A DNA stretch of 64,000 nt from contig KQ964250.1 in assembly GCA_001566295.1 (NCBI GenBank), positions 186,001-250,000 on the forward strand, read 5' to 3'. Positions 33,983 through 45,643 of this stretch are shown here, piece by piece. The DNA is from Microdochium bolleyi. Lineage: Eukaryota; Ascomycota; Sordariomycetes; Xylariales; Microdochiaceae. Position 1 is the stretch's first letter; the number at the start of each line of letters is the position of its first letter. Below the pieces are notes generated by a model. That model made no database searches and had not been told where the DNA came from. It saw only the letters and a list, made by a program, of their open reading frames with translations. The translations under genes and the position numbers were made by a program.

Positions 33983-36900
33983 GACTGCGTGAGCCCCAAA
34001 AGCATGCGTGGTCGGCCAAACGCTTTGTGCCTAGGAGCAAGGTAGCCAGGAGGCCTAGTTTTCAGAAGTGAAGCTTTTGGGAGGCGTCAAATTGACACGG
34101 TTGGTGGACGAGCTAGACACCGCAGCAAGATGGATGTGCATGCGCCGAGAACAGGAGATGGTGGTCGCGACGGAGCAGGGTGGTGGCGTGGGCTTCTTTA
34201 GTTGGGCACCGCGAGCAAGCGGAGAATTCTCCGAGACGCGGACCTGCGTGCACGGGATCTATCCTCTGCTGTTTCGAGGAGCCGGACACGCGAGGGCACT
34301 ATGAGGCGGGTTTAAAGTGCGGGAAGACGAACGAGTGAGCGCTTGGCGCCACGGAATAGATCCCTAGAGCTGTAGTGGGGAAAGGGCGGCGTTGTGCGCG
34401 CAGGGAGAGGGTCCGTGTAGGCGAGCTCTCGGGACTGTCCAGAGCAGCAGCAGCGCCGGCGACAGCGACGACGACGGCGACAGTGGCAGCAGCAGCAGCG
34501 TAAGGTCCGCCTGGCTGCGTGAGGGAGACTGAGAAGGGCGGTTGGAGGGCTCTGGCAAGAGATGGGCGAGGCCGGTGAGCGAGTGGACAGTGCTGGGCAG
34601 GAGCCAGGAACAGCAGAGGAGAGATTGGCAGGCAGATTATAGGCGCATATTTGTAGTGCAGTCGAGGCCGGAGGGCAGCTGGCGGGAGCCACAAGCGCGA
34701 CGGCGGCGGTTGTTGTGTTGGGCCGAAAGGAGAGATGGGAAGGAAGGCGACGAGCAACAACGAAGAGCAAAACAAAGAGAGTCGTGGCGGGCGGCAGACA
34801 AAGAACGAAGCCGCATATTGTGGACGACGGGAGGCATGGAGGAGGAGCCAGAACAACGACGTCGCTGGGCCGCTGGAAAGGGTTTGGCTCTGGCCCGCGC
34901 CGGGGCGGCCTGTGCCTGTGCCTGTGCCTGCGCTGGGTGGTGAGGTGAGCAGAGGTCGTCCATGCCATGTCCGCAGCCAGAGGTGGTGCCGCTGCCCTCT
35001 CGTCCAGAGCCAGGGTTCTGAGTGGGGTGGGTGGAGGGGGGGGCAGGCGCGGGTCCACCACGGCGGCCCGTGGCGTGGATTACTTTAAAAACCTGCCAAC
35101 AGCGGGAGCCCTGCCACTCCAAGGCCTGCTAATCACCGCTGCTAACGCTAGCCTGGCAGCCATGGTTCATGGATCCTGTCATCGCGATGGGCTATGCTCG
35201 GACATACCAGCAGCACCGGACTTCAGTGTCGACAGAACCAGAATGCACTATTTCACCAACGACTGCGTCTACCGTGCCGTCCTTTGCCAGCCTGGCAGCC
35301 CCCAGCCCAGCCTCGTCCCGATGCGAACATGCAATGCTACTGCCGTGGCCATCACGACCAGGTGGCCATGCATCAGGCGCGTGCCATGCCAGGCCCGTTA
35401 TGCGAGCAGTCCTGACAGCTACGCAGTAAACTGAGAAGGGTGCTGTGCTGTGCTGAGCTGCCACTCGTCATGGATTCGTGGTTCGACATACCGACCTCGG
35501 GAGAACGAAAGTACTCTCCAGGGCTGTACTGCGTAGAACTTTTCCCCCAAGCAGGTGGCACCGTGTGACTTGCGCGCGCCTACGGTACGGGCCCCTCTGG
35601 GCCAAGCATGACGCAGCCACAATCCGAAACACGGCCCTGTGGCCCTATCCACAGCGCGGCCAGAACTCGGCACTGTGCAGCCGAGCAGCGTCGGGGTTGA
35701 ACAGCACAATGAACAATCCAACATGGCGTCAAAGTCCAAGTTTCCGTGCCTGCAGCTCAAAGGAAACCCGGTTCAGCATCTGCCAGAATCAGCACGTCAG
35801 GCCCGTTGTTGCCGCAAGCGCGTTCACTCGAGGCAGCCACGGCCAGCAGACACCCTCGCAGGACAGGCAGGAGTAATCACTGTCGATCCACCACCTCTGC
35901 ACCACTAGCAACAAGAGCCAGACATCTCAGACTTCAACCTCGCGCCTCTTCCCGCTCACTCAGTCCCCTCTTGTTGGTGCTGCGCTGCCAGAATGCGTGC
36001 CCCTGACTTCTCGCCTGCGCTACCCCGGACACGCCCTGCGAGCGCCCCCGGGTGCTCTGGCAAGGGTCGCAATCTTTGGGCCGACCAACAGCTCGCCCAT
36101 CCCTACCAGTCCCTTGCAACATGCTCGCCATGTCCCATCACCACCACTGCCCGGCGCCTCGCCGCTCTGCACACCACGTCCGTCGCCCAATCGCAGCTCA
36201 CGTCATCACGGATCTGCTCCAAGGCATGCCGTGACACGAAGCAGCCGCCTCCCGTCCAAGGCCACATCCGAGACCATCGCGTGGCTGGCGGGCTGGCCGA
36301 CAATGGCAGAGACCAAGGTGATGACGATGATGCTCACATGGGCAGCCTTGCCTGACGGGAGCTGATCTCGACCCAGCTGGAGTAGCCCAGATCGATTATC
36401 CGGCCCGGCGCCTCTGTTGTAACCCAATCCACCGGAGCCCTCCCACGTTTTGGACCTGCTGCATGCGCCAACAACGCCTTCGAGATGCATGTTGGCCCCA
36501 TGGTGGTCGCTCCATAGGCTTCCGGCGGTTCCTCTGCCCGTCCTTCTGTCGCTGCTGGGCCCCTGTACGAACAGACAGCTTCATACGTCCATTGGAGCCG
36601 CCCAGTCAAAGAAAAGCCGAAACATCCCAAGAGTTGCCACAACAGACTTGGACGTCACATGAACCCCTGGCAGTGGACCTGGCTAGCAGCAAATAGTCAG
36701 TCCCGTCACTGCAACCCAAATCAGCGGAGTACTTGTGATGCTCTCGAGCCCTCGAAACGTGTACCTCTCTGCCGGAGCTGGAGGACACTGACACCAACCA
36801 GCTGTGGTACTGAGGCCATGGTTATCTATTCACACATTTCAACTGTGGAACATACGGCCAATGCTTCTGAATTTTTCTGCCATGATGACTTGACTGCTGC

Positions 36901-39390
36901 TGGAGCTGGGGAGGGCTCGTAGTTTGGACGGACATCATGATCCCGTTATTGACGATTGTGCCGACAAGCCCCACAGGCCGTCCTGGGGAGTGCAGCCATA
37001 TGCCGCTAACGAAGCCGCAAGCCGATTCAAGTGCGGACGTCGGAGCGGAGAGGTACAAGCGTGCAAGTCATGTTCTTGGACACCAATTACCTTCGTCGTC
37101 CATGTCAGAAAACATGCCATGCTGTCAACGACAAGCATGCCTGTGACCACGCCAAACCCTCACCTGGCCGCATGCTCTGTTGTCCTTGCATATGCACACC
37201 GACTTTCGAGTAGTGCAAAATCAATATCGTTGCTAAGAGCACTCTCCGGACAGCAGATGTGCGTTTCTGTTTCTTCCACACACTGGGCCGGGATCGTTGC
37301 ACTTGGAGTTTCACAGCAGATAAGCAAAAAACATGTTCTCGCCCAATCTGCATATCGCGTCCATGCCGCAGCCATATAGCACTCCAGCAGCTGTTGCGAC
37401 AACGCTATTTCGTTTGGATGGGCATGATACGCGTGCCATCATGCTGGAATCTCGGCCTTAACGAGAGCATTGCTTGGGCAATAGCCTGTCGTTACTTCTT
37501 CCATCGTCTGAGGGCGGAGCAGCGAAGCAACCAGGGGCGGATCCCCTTTGCTAGCCTTTGCAGGTAACAAGAAAACCACCGGCCGTGCTCGCGAAGCTTT
37601 TGGATTGGCTAGGCATATGGCTCGCTACCCGAAATTCACCACGGGACACACCAGTAAGTAGCATGTAAGGCTGACCGTCGCCTCCAGATTTGGAGGCCGT
37701 GCAAGCTCTGTACGCAAGCACGACCGCACGATTTCTGTCAACTACTGCATGGTCGGTCAGCCATTGCACGAAAGCGTAGTCCTAACTTTCAATTTTGAAG
37801 GTTGACATTCTACTCGGTTGACCTGTAGCGCATGTCTGGGAAGTTACATGGATCTCTTGAGCGGCGCGGGCGAGTCCCTCCACACATCGAGTCAGTGCAT
37901 TGCTACCACGTACATCGCGAACCACCTGCCTGGATCGCCAAGATGCCTGGAACCCATCTACACACACACAGACTCCACTCATTCACGCGGGTGAGAAGTC
38001 GGAAACACAAGGATACAACGATGTGCCCCCAGAGAGAGTTGCTGGTCACAGCCTCCGCATGTCGCCACTGGACTAGCCCCGACCTCTCTCCGCAAAACGT
38101 GCAAAATCATCACTCAAGGACACAGTCAGGAACACCCTGCGGCGAGCTGCTCGAGTGCATGCGACGCTATCTTGAAGGTCTTGGACGACACGATGTGCGA
38201 CTTCATCACAATGACGCCGCAAGGCCGTTAACGTAACGCCAGCCCCAAACATTGCACGGGATCGACCCAAACAAGGAATGTTCTTTTGGCAGACTTGGTG
38301 TATTGAGGGCGATGTGTGCTGCTCCGTGGTGCAGCACAGCGACTCGGATACACTGTGCTGTGGTGGCAGGTGTGAGTCGGCTGGGCTGTTTGTTATGTCC
38401 ACACCTGTCACAAGGACGCCGAGTGCACCCTCCATGAACTGTCCACCATGACACGGAAGCCCCACGGGCAGCATCCATGGATACTGATCGTGGGGACGAA
38501 ACCGCGGGACCGGATACAGAGGGGCAAGCATTTGTTGGCAATATACGGACATGTTGAACGACACGACAGTCGCCAGATCTTTGCCGGAGTCATGTGAGGA
38601 TGTCCCCAGATTCGCACTCTGGCACTCCAGCAGCAGCGCTCTTGTTGTCGTGGTCTTGCACACGGTATGAAGTAGCACTTGGAAGGGTCTACAGTGCGAA
38701 GCAGTCGCCTGCGCGCCGTCCATGACAGCATTCGAGGGCATGTGACACAATATCAAAGTGCGGTGTGGTCAGGTTAGTGCCTCGCGAAACATCACATCAC
38801 ACCGCAGGCCCGACAGCATCAAGTTGACACGTCGAGCTCCGCATCCCGGGAGGCTGCACCTTTGTGCTTGCCACGGGCGCCTGCAGGACTGGCGCTGCAA
38901 CGGCTGAGCCAGCATCCCGTTGTGGTGTGGCTGACCCGACGCTGTGGTGCCTCTCCGACAGGGATCGGACGCGGGATCCCGACCAGAACCAGCCAGTCGG
39001 TAACCAATCAGCTTGGCCCAAAAGAGACCTCTGCCGAATCAGCATCTGGAGAAATGCACATACAGTGTTCTGCACAAAGGCCATCCCTGTTCTCCCTCAT
39101 CTCCGGCGCGCGCGACACGTATTATCTCTGGGCTGCGCGACATTTGTGACAGTGCCGACCGAATGCTGGAGGTACCGGTGTGAGCACAACCAGCACCTGC
39201 GCTGATCCATACAAGCAACACAGCGTTTTGGGGCGCCGTGGGGATCTTGACGGGGAAAGGGAGGGCAGCCCGGATCGTCAGAGCTCACGGAGTGTGCGCT
39301 AAGGCGGCGGGAACTTTTGTCAAACGACGACGTTGCATCTGGTCAGACATCAGCAGACAGGAATGACTTGTTGTGGGCTGCCCATTTGGG

Positions 39391-39428
39391 CTTCCCTTGG
39401 CTTGCGCTTCCCTTGGCTTGCGCTTCCC
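39391..39428. repeat. 16-bp tandem repeat, about 2.4 copies
   Basis: The unit CTTCCCTTGGCTTGCG occurs twice in tandem, followed by a partial third copy (CTTCCC). It lies in non-coding DNA. Confidence 0.9.
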
Positions 39429-41238
39429 AAGCGCAGTTGAACCCACCCAGATGGCCCTCACAGCATCGAGTGGATTGGCCACCCTCGCCGTTTGCGCTCG
39501 TCTGAGCATGCGCCGACGTGCCGACGTGCCAACGCAGTCCTTCTCTCCAGCGAGACGCGAGTTACGACTCGCTGCCATAACATGTCAAAGCTGACGCCGA
39601 ACCACCATGCGTCTGCCATCGCGGCATGGAGGAACGTGAAGGTGAGAACCCTGCCAGTGCCGGAGAACGGGCTATCAGATCTGGAACGGGCTGACGAGGC
39701 TGTCGGTCGGAAAGATGAGCGGCTAGTCTAGGACAAACAAACCTGGTGCAGAAACCCGAGGACACGGAACTGGTAATTTGAGGGGGCTGGACCTCGGCCA
39801 GGGCCCAGGGGGGTTCAGATCAGCAACTTGTAACGATAATCTCGAAAGCGGGCCTGCGAGGCACAGCACACCCCTAGGGTCCCTGTTCACCCGCTTCCGG
39901 TCCTCCAGCCCAGCAGCCAGCAGGTGCAGACAGAGAAGGGCTATCGTGTTCCGGAGGCTTGCACTGGAAGCTGAAAGCGCCCTTCCTGACCCCCGGCAAG
40001 CATGGTCCTGCGCCACGGGCCCAAGCTGTTGGAGACCGAGCAAGGGGGTTCCCACAGCTCAATCAGATAGCACCGGGATCAGCGCCCCAGGGCCCAGGAA
40101 TAGTTATGGTCCCGATGGCCTGATGGGCGACAGACAGTCTTTGCTTCGCGTACGCTGTACGAGGCCACCCACCCTGGCCCTGTTGCTTGAGCATTTGGCA
40201 GCTCTTTTCGGCTTTCGCGGGAGGGTGAGCAACCTGGGCCTGCGTGGCTCGCCTGGAACGCCACACGGAGACATTGCCGAACGTGGTGGGCAATAATTAT
40301 AAGGGCCATGGTATTGTGCGACGGCAATTTCTTCACATAGAACGGCGGTCGAGGGGCCCCCCATGGCTCTTGCGTGGCAGGTTGAGACGAGATTACTGAT
40401 CGATCTAGCTGGTTGGGTTCTCGGGGACGAACGAGAGGCTTAATCAGCCAGGGAATCGAGTGCATCGACTTCCGCACGATCAGCTGGATATCCTGTTGGG
40501 CGCTATACGAAGAACCTGCGATCATTGCCGGGGACTTTTTTTGCCCATGGCGGCTCCCACATGCGGTAACCACTTGCGGAAAGCTTGCCTGAATGGTACG
40601 GTATACACACACCTCTGTCAGCTGGGAGGGGGCTTCGGAGGATATCACAGCGATCGCCACGCACGCTATTGGAGCGAGGGACTATGCGCCCACTCACCGG
40701 GGACACCTGGCGTGCATGCACTGGTCGCTCACGGAAGAGTGTGCTTTCTTTTTGTCGCTGCTGCTGCTGCTACTGGTGCTGCGCGTGCAGGCTCGCGCGG
40801 GCACACCTGTCGTCCCAAGGCCAGCTACGGGATGCCTACGTGCCTACCAGCCTGACTGCGATTTCATTCCCTTAGCGGACATAACACACAGAGAGGTCAA
40901 GGTGCTGAGATCTTCCTTTGCACCATCCTCCCGGCTGCGGCGGACATGCTGCTACCTAGAGAACGATTAGCTTTCCTGTTTGGGAAACAGGGAGAGCGAG
41001 GAGGAGAGATGACGTACTGTGCTGAGTGTTTCCTCTGGGAAGCGTGTGTTTGAGGCAGCGTTCATCAATGAGCAATCGAGGCCGCTCAAGTCAGAAGAGG
41101 CCTTGGCCGCTCCGGTTCAAATCAAGTCAAGTCAGGCAGGGTTACCTCAGTGTCATCTCGGGTGATAACACCTCAGTCTATGTTGTCCCATTTGAAGGCG
41201 GCGCGGTTGAGATCAGAGTATCATCTACTGACATGGTG

Positions 41239-41247
41239 TATATAAAA
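41239..41247 (+). promoter_or_regulatory. TATA-box-like element
   Basis: TATATAAAA stands about 40 bases upstream of the ATG of the possible small secreted-peptide gene at 41284. The spacing would put transcription start just before that ATG. It could be a chance AT run. Confidence 0.3.
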
Positions 41248-41283
41248 ATCATACACTGATTCCGAGGGCTCATCGGTTCCATC

Positions 41284-41599
41284 ATGCTCCTGGGACGCAC
41301 GACTCTTCTTCTTCTTCTTCTTTCTCTCCCTTGTGATGCTATTCAGCCCTTTGGGTTTCCGCGATTTCTGGACTTACAGCTCACCTTTGGTCACTATATG
41401 TGAGTAGCTGTGTTGATTCTACATGCGAAGCGCTGGAGCTGCGAACACTCCTTTCCATAATGGCGCTCCCCCAAGAGTGGGGGTGGACGGAGAAGGGAAA
41501 TGAGAACAGAACATCTCTTGGTTTTCTTTTCCCAATGACCTTTCTTGTGTTACCAGCTTTTGGAAGTTTATAGATCCATTTATCCATCTAGGGGGATAG
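41284..41599 (+). CDS. Speculative small secreted-peptide gene
   Basis: An ATG at 41284 opens a frame beginning MLLGRTTLLLLLLSLPCDA, a textbook-looking signal peptide, followed by PFGFPRFLDLQLTFG and a stop at 41401-41403. A consensus donor GTGAGT at 41400 overlaps the stop. Splicing to a pyrimidine-rich acceptor (CCAG before 41557) would give 52 residues ending at 41599. A TATA-like box lies 40 bases upstream. I recognise no family. The leucine run is encoded by a CTT microsatellite, so the signal peptide may be coincidental. Treat as a hypothesis. Confidence 0.2.
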
Positions 41600-42872
41600 A
41601 AGAATGGATGACGCAGGCAAGAGATAGACAGGACATGTTGCGGATGTGATATGAAAATGTCTCTGTTACGCAACAGCTGGACCAAATATTGCATATATAT
41701 TCCATCGATTTGCAACGAAACTACCACTCTTTTCCTCGGCTGGGAAGAAACAACGAAAAAAAAACCCGGTGGGACCAAACTCCTCACAACGTTCACATGA
41801 AAAACAGCAAGTCGTGAGGCGACCACCCAGCTATGCGGCTGTTGCAGTGAAGAGATCAAATCTGTCGTGAGCAAGGATGACGATGAGAAGCAGTCAGGAC
41901 AGATGGTTAACGATTTACCCTAGCTATGAACTCATCAGCAACCAGAAGGGTATGCCTCTGCTTCGCAGAAGCATGCGTGTATGCATGCTGTCACAGGGAC
42001 CTGGAGAAGGAAACAGACAGACACAGGGCAGGATTCAAGGCCACTTTATCCGTGTACCTGGGGTAACAACAGCCGGGCAGCACATGATATCTGTGTCTCT
42101 CCTGATTGCAAGACCACTACTACTGTACCCAGATGGACTGTCTGGTAGACCTGCTGAATTCAAAGCGCATAATGACAAATTTCAATGGTTGGAACTGGGA
42201 CGTAGCAAGACAAGAGGACATACTGCCTCTCCCAGAGCAGAGTGATTCTCAAGAGGGCAGATTTTGCAAGGACAATGTGAAACAGAAGTTGGTGGTATCT
42301 CTTTAGTGTCTCTGTGGACCATGCTCAAACTACCAACCTCCACCCCTAAGCCAAAGCCGGATATTGTCCAGGCGATCGATGCCTGCGCTTCCTCTTTTCT
42401 TCTTCCTTTCTCAATCTTGGGAAATAATGACCCCTAATGTTAGAAGATCAGAGGAACGACTGCGCCACTGCAAGCCAAGTAAATTACGGCAATTGATATA
42501 AGCACGAGCCGCTGCAGCCCTACCTCCAATGGCTAGGACTCGGCCGAATATCAAAGTCTGCCATATAATCGTTGGAGATGTTGGACAGAGCCGCCATCGC
42601 TTCCCCGGATTTGCTCGCCTCATTCGCCCACAACAGTGTCCACCCAAAGAGGAGAATGATGGCGTAATAATGACTCCGATCAGGCGACAGTCGGCCAGTG
42701 CTCGCTGACCGTGTCAAATGCTGAAGAAGGCCTGGCTGTCGACAAAGTCCAGTCTTCGTCTATGTCCTGAAGTTGCTGCGTAATTGCCCAGTCAAACCAT
42801 ACGCGGCAATAACAAGTATGATTCGCCCACTTGATCAGATAGCCAGATCTCCGAACCCTCTGTGAAATGCAT

Positions 42873-44654
42873 CTACCATTCATACTCGCCTGTCGCCTTG
42901 TGGAAGACGTAGTCCTTGCCATTGATGCTAAGAACGCCGTCCTTGAGCACACACTTCCTGCAATAGTTGTCAGTAAAGCTCCAGATAGTCACGCAATCTT
43001 ATAATACTCACCACTTGTTCTTGACCCGCTGAACCTTGTCGTACATGCACAGCATGATCTGACCACCGTCCTCATCCTCATCGTCGTCATCGGGGTTCTC
43101 ATCGGGATCGTCGAGATCTGAGTTGATGGCGTCCTCGTCTTCTTCGTCGTCCTTAAGGTCGTCGTCGTCATCGCCGCCATCGAACTGCGAGGGACCGCCC
43201 ATTGCTGCAGAAGTGCGCGGCTGCGACAACTTGGCAGACTTCCTGCTCTTCTTCAGCGGAACCATGAAGCCACCGCCCTCCATGGCTCTAGCGTTCGCAG
43301 CGATCTGAGCGTGCAGCAGGCTGTCGATCTCCATCCTGCCCATCTCCGTCTGCTGCCCTGAAGCACTCTGGTACATAAGGATACCACCAATGCCTTCGTG
43401 ATCATCGGCACCGTCCAACTGGGATGGCGGGGGTTGCTGTAGTTGCCCGTTACCCTGATACTGGTTCGGTTGTGGCATGGGGACACCAGGTCTCTGCTGG
43501 CCCTGGGCTCCGTTGTTGGTCGTGAATGAGCCCTTGAGCTTCTCGATAGATCCGGCCGCACGCTCACCATACTGGTTCTGCAGCTGGTCGATGACACGCT
43601 GCTGCGCGACGGTATTGCTGTCGGCGAAGTTGCCCATGCCGGCATTCTCCATGCCAGGCTCCATCTTGACGCCTGGTTCTGGCTTGAAGTGCGCAGTCGT
43701 CTGAGACATGCCGGGCATCGGGAGCCCAGAAGCAGACGACCCATTCTGCGGCGCGTACATGCCCCCATTCAGATCAATACCAGCGCTCGGAGCAGCAGCC
43801 TGTTGCATCGGTGCTGACGATTGAGGTGCAGTGCTTTGTGCGGGCGCCGGCGGATCGGGCTTAGGGTCCCATGGGAAAACAGCAAGCTGCTGTTGACTGA
43901 GCTTCTTTTGCCATCCCTGAAAAAGTGTTAGTGACGGCTTTGCATAGACAATACCCGGTGAGCAGCTCCAAGCTAATGACGCAGCCTTTGCAGCTATGAA
44001 ACAAGTGAATGTAGGCAAGGGCGCAGCATTCATCAGTGACGACACTGTCGTGTTGACTGCCTTCAATGCACCTCCACGTGACGGGTATCGACGGACAAAT
44101 CCGCAGATGGTGGTGCTGCTGGGTGTAAGTGCCGTGCCAGGGCAATGCCGGGCGTGTTGTGGAGGACGCCAATCAAAAGCGGGCTGGTGGTGGGTGACTC
44201 ATGGGGGGGGGGGCCTAGCAGTGGCGAAGGGCATAAAAAGGCCTCCCCAAATACTGGTGGTCCGCACCTCGGCGCCCCCTCCCCGAAACCCTCGCCCCTC
44301 TGCTGACTGGACTCGACACAGCAAGCTCGACCAGATCACGCCTGTCTCAGCGCGGTGATGGCGGCGCCCGCGCACGCACGAAGACAAGGACGGACACTGC
44401 TGGCGATGTCTTGCGCAGCGTTGTGACGCCTGCGTGAGTTTTGATGGCTGCGCGCGCGGGTGACCACGTCTGCTGACTGCGGCAAGGGCGGAAATGCAAA
44501 CATCGTGACATGGGGAAATAGCATATCAGCTCACCTTCTTCAGTTCCTCGAGGACGCCCTCGTCAATGCCGCCCTCTTCGAAATCGACGCGCGACGAGTC
44601 AATCACATCCTGGATGATCTGCTGGTAGACCGATCCAACCTGGTTGTTGGACAT
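42873..44654 (-). CDS. TOA1: Transcription initiation factor TFIIA large subunit
   Basis: Three exons (44654-44535, 43916-43012, 42957-42873) give 369 residues. The N-terminal four-helix-bundle part opens MSNNQVGSVYQQIIQDVIDS and continues through EGGIDEGVLEELKK-GWQKKLSQ across the first intron. A Gln/Pro/Gly-rich linker follows, then an acidic Asp/Glu stretch, and the conserved beta-barrel end QIMLCMYDKVQRVKNKW-KCVLKDGVLSINGKDYVFHKATGEYEW. TFIIA stabilises TBP on the TATA box in RNA polymerase II pre-initiation complexes; the small subunit is not in this window. Both splices restore highly conserved residues. The first intron is 618 nt, long for this window. The start is the only suitable ATG before the conserved helix. 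Confidence 0.95.
43917..44534 (-). other. 618-nt first intron of TFIIA large-subunit gene
   Basis: GTGAGC donor; acceptor TTTTCAG with branch-like CACTAACAC just upstream. It contains an 11-G run at 44203-44213 on the plus strand. No coding exon was recognised inside, and direct joining gives the expected protein. Confidence 0.85.
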
Positions 44655-45643
44655 GCTGCTGAGTGGCGGTCGGCAATACGCCGATAACAATGTCGATTTG
44701 GTTTTCGTGGCTGCCTACTGTGTAGTCTGATGTGGAAGCTGCTGATCAGGGACGCCGCAGACTGTTGATTCCCGCGCCAGGTTGTAAGAAGGTAGGTATT
44801 GCGCAAGAACGCGGTGATTCTGCAATGGAAGCGCTCAGGACCGATTCACTGTGAGGTCGTGCGTTGACCTGGATGATGCAGGCAGATAAGTGAAGGGCTC
44901 GGCCCACTGCGCGGTGTGCGAGTGCACAACGATGCGCGCCTGTCTATTCTGAGTGCCAGCGCTCAGCCTTTGGAAGCAATTCTGAAAGGATCGTGGCTAT
45001 TGCGCAAAGGGGATGTTTCTCAGGTGCCGTGACGTATGGCGGGGAGCCGCGAGTCGTTGGAGCTGGCGTGCTGCTATCGTGTTTGGTGTTGTACTGGGCT
45101 AAGTTGGAGAGCCAGCCCTGCAGCTGGGACATATCATGGATGAGCTCGGGCCACCACGCCCAATCCGCCTGCCGGCACTTGCCCCGTGGAGTTAGCGCGG
45201 CTGAGTGGCCCACTCACTGTGACTTTCCAGTCTGGACTACGTGCGGCTCTCATCAGAGTTCCACGCCCAACGCATAGTCAGTCACGAAGAAAATCAAGTC
45301 AATCAGCGAGTCCATAGTAAAAAAGACAATCGCGTATGTGTATTATTGTGCAGCAAGATATGCGCCAGGCCGTGGCTGAACATGCTCCAACCACCAAATC
45401 AAAACTCCGAGCTGGTAAAGCACAATAGTCCGCCGTGCCTCGCCCGGCAGGTCGGCTCTTGTTCTGCAATGCAAGTCATGACCATTCGTACCCAGGGTGA
45501 GCGCTTCATTCTCATGGGACTCTGAAACTTGCCAACGCCTCGCTCAAAAGCACCAATTCGCAGTCCAGGATGCTTTAGAGAGAGGTGATACCTACTGTTG
45601 TTTGATAACAATCCCATATTGGGCCATGGATGCGAATGATGCT
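44655..45643. other. Intergenic: TFIIA promoter and Cdc20 3' region
   Basis: About 990 bases between two genes on the minus strand. No coding gene recognised; expected to contain the TFIIA promoter and the Cdc20 3' UTR. Confidence 0.6.

Larger units (their letters stand above)
33983..42872. other. Long gene-poor stretch
   Basis: Nearly 8.9 kb between the methyltransferase and the TFIIA gene. Many short open frames occur on both strands, the longest about 250 codons, but none shows a domain, signal of selection or plausible exon chain except the weak candidate at 41284-41599. No transposase, integrase or reverse transcriptase motif was seen. Simple repeats include a 16-bp tandem repeat at 39391-39428 and a CTT run near 41303. 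Confidence 0.5.

Noticed and set aside
38073..38756. 227-codon minus-strand frame in the gene-poor zone
   Set aside because: Random-looking composition, many Cys and Arg, no hydrophobic pattern or motif, and overlapping frames of similar length on the other strand.
41080..41140. GGTTCAAATC resembling a tRNA T loop
   Set aside because: Flanking bases do not pair as a T stem and no A box precedes it at the right distance.
28827..42872. Degenerate transposon or RIP-mutated island
   Set aside because: No AT-rich composition, no terminal repeats and no transposase or polymerase remnants seen by eye.
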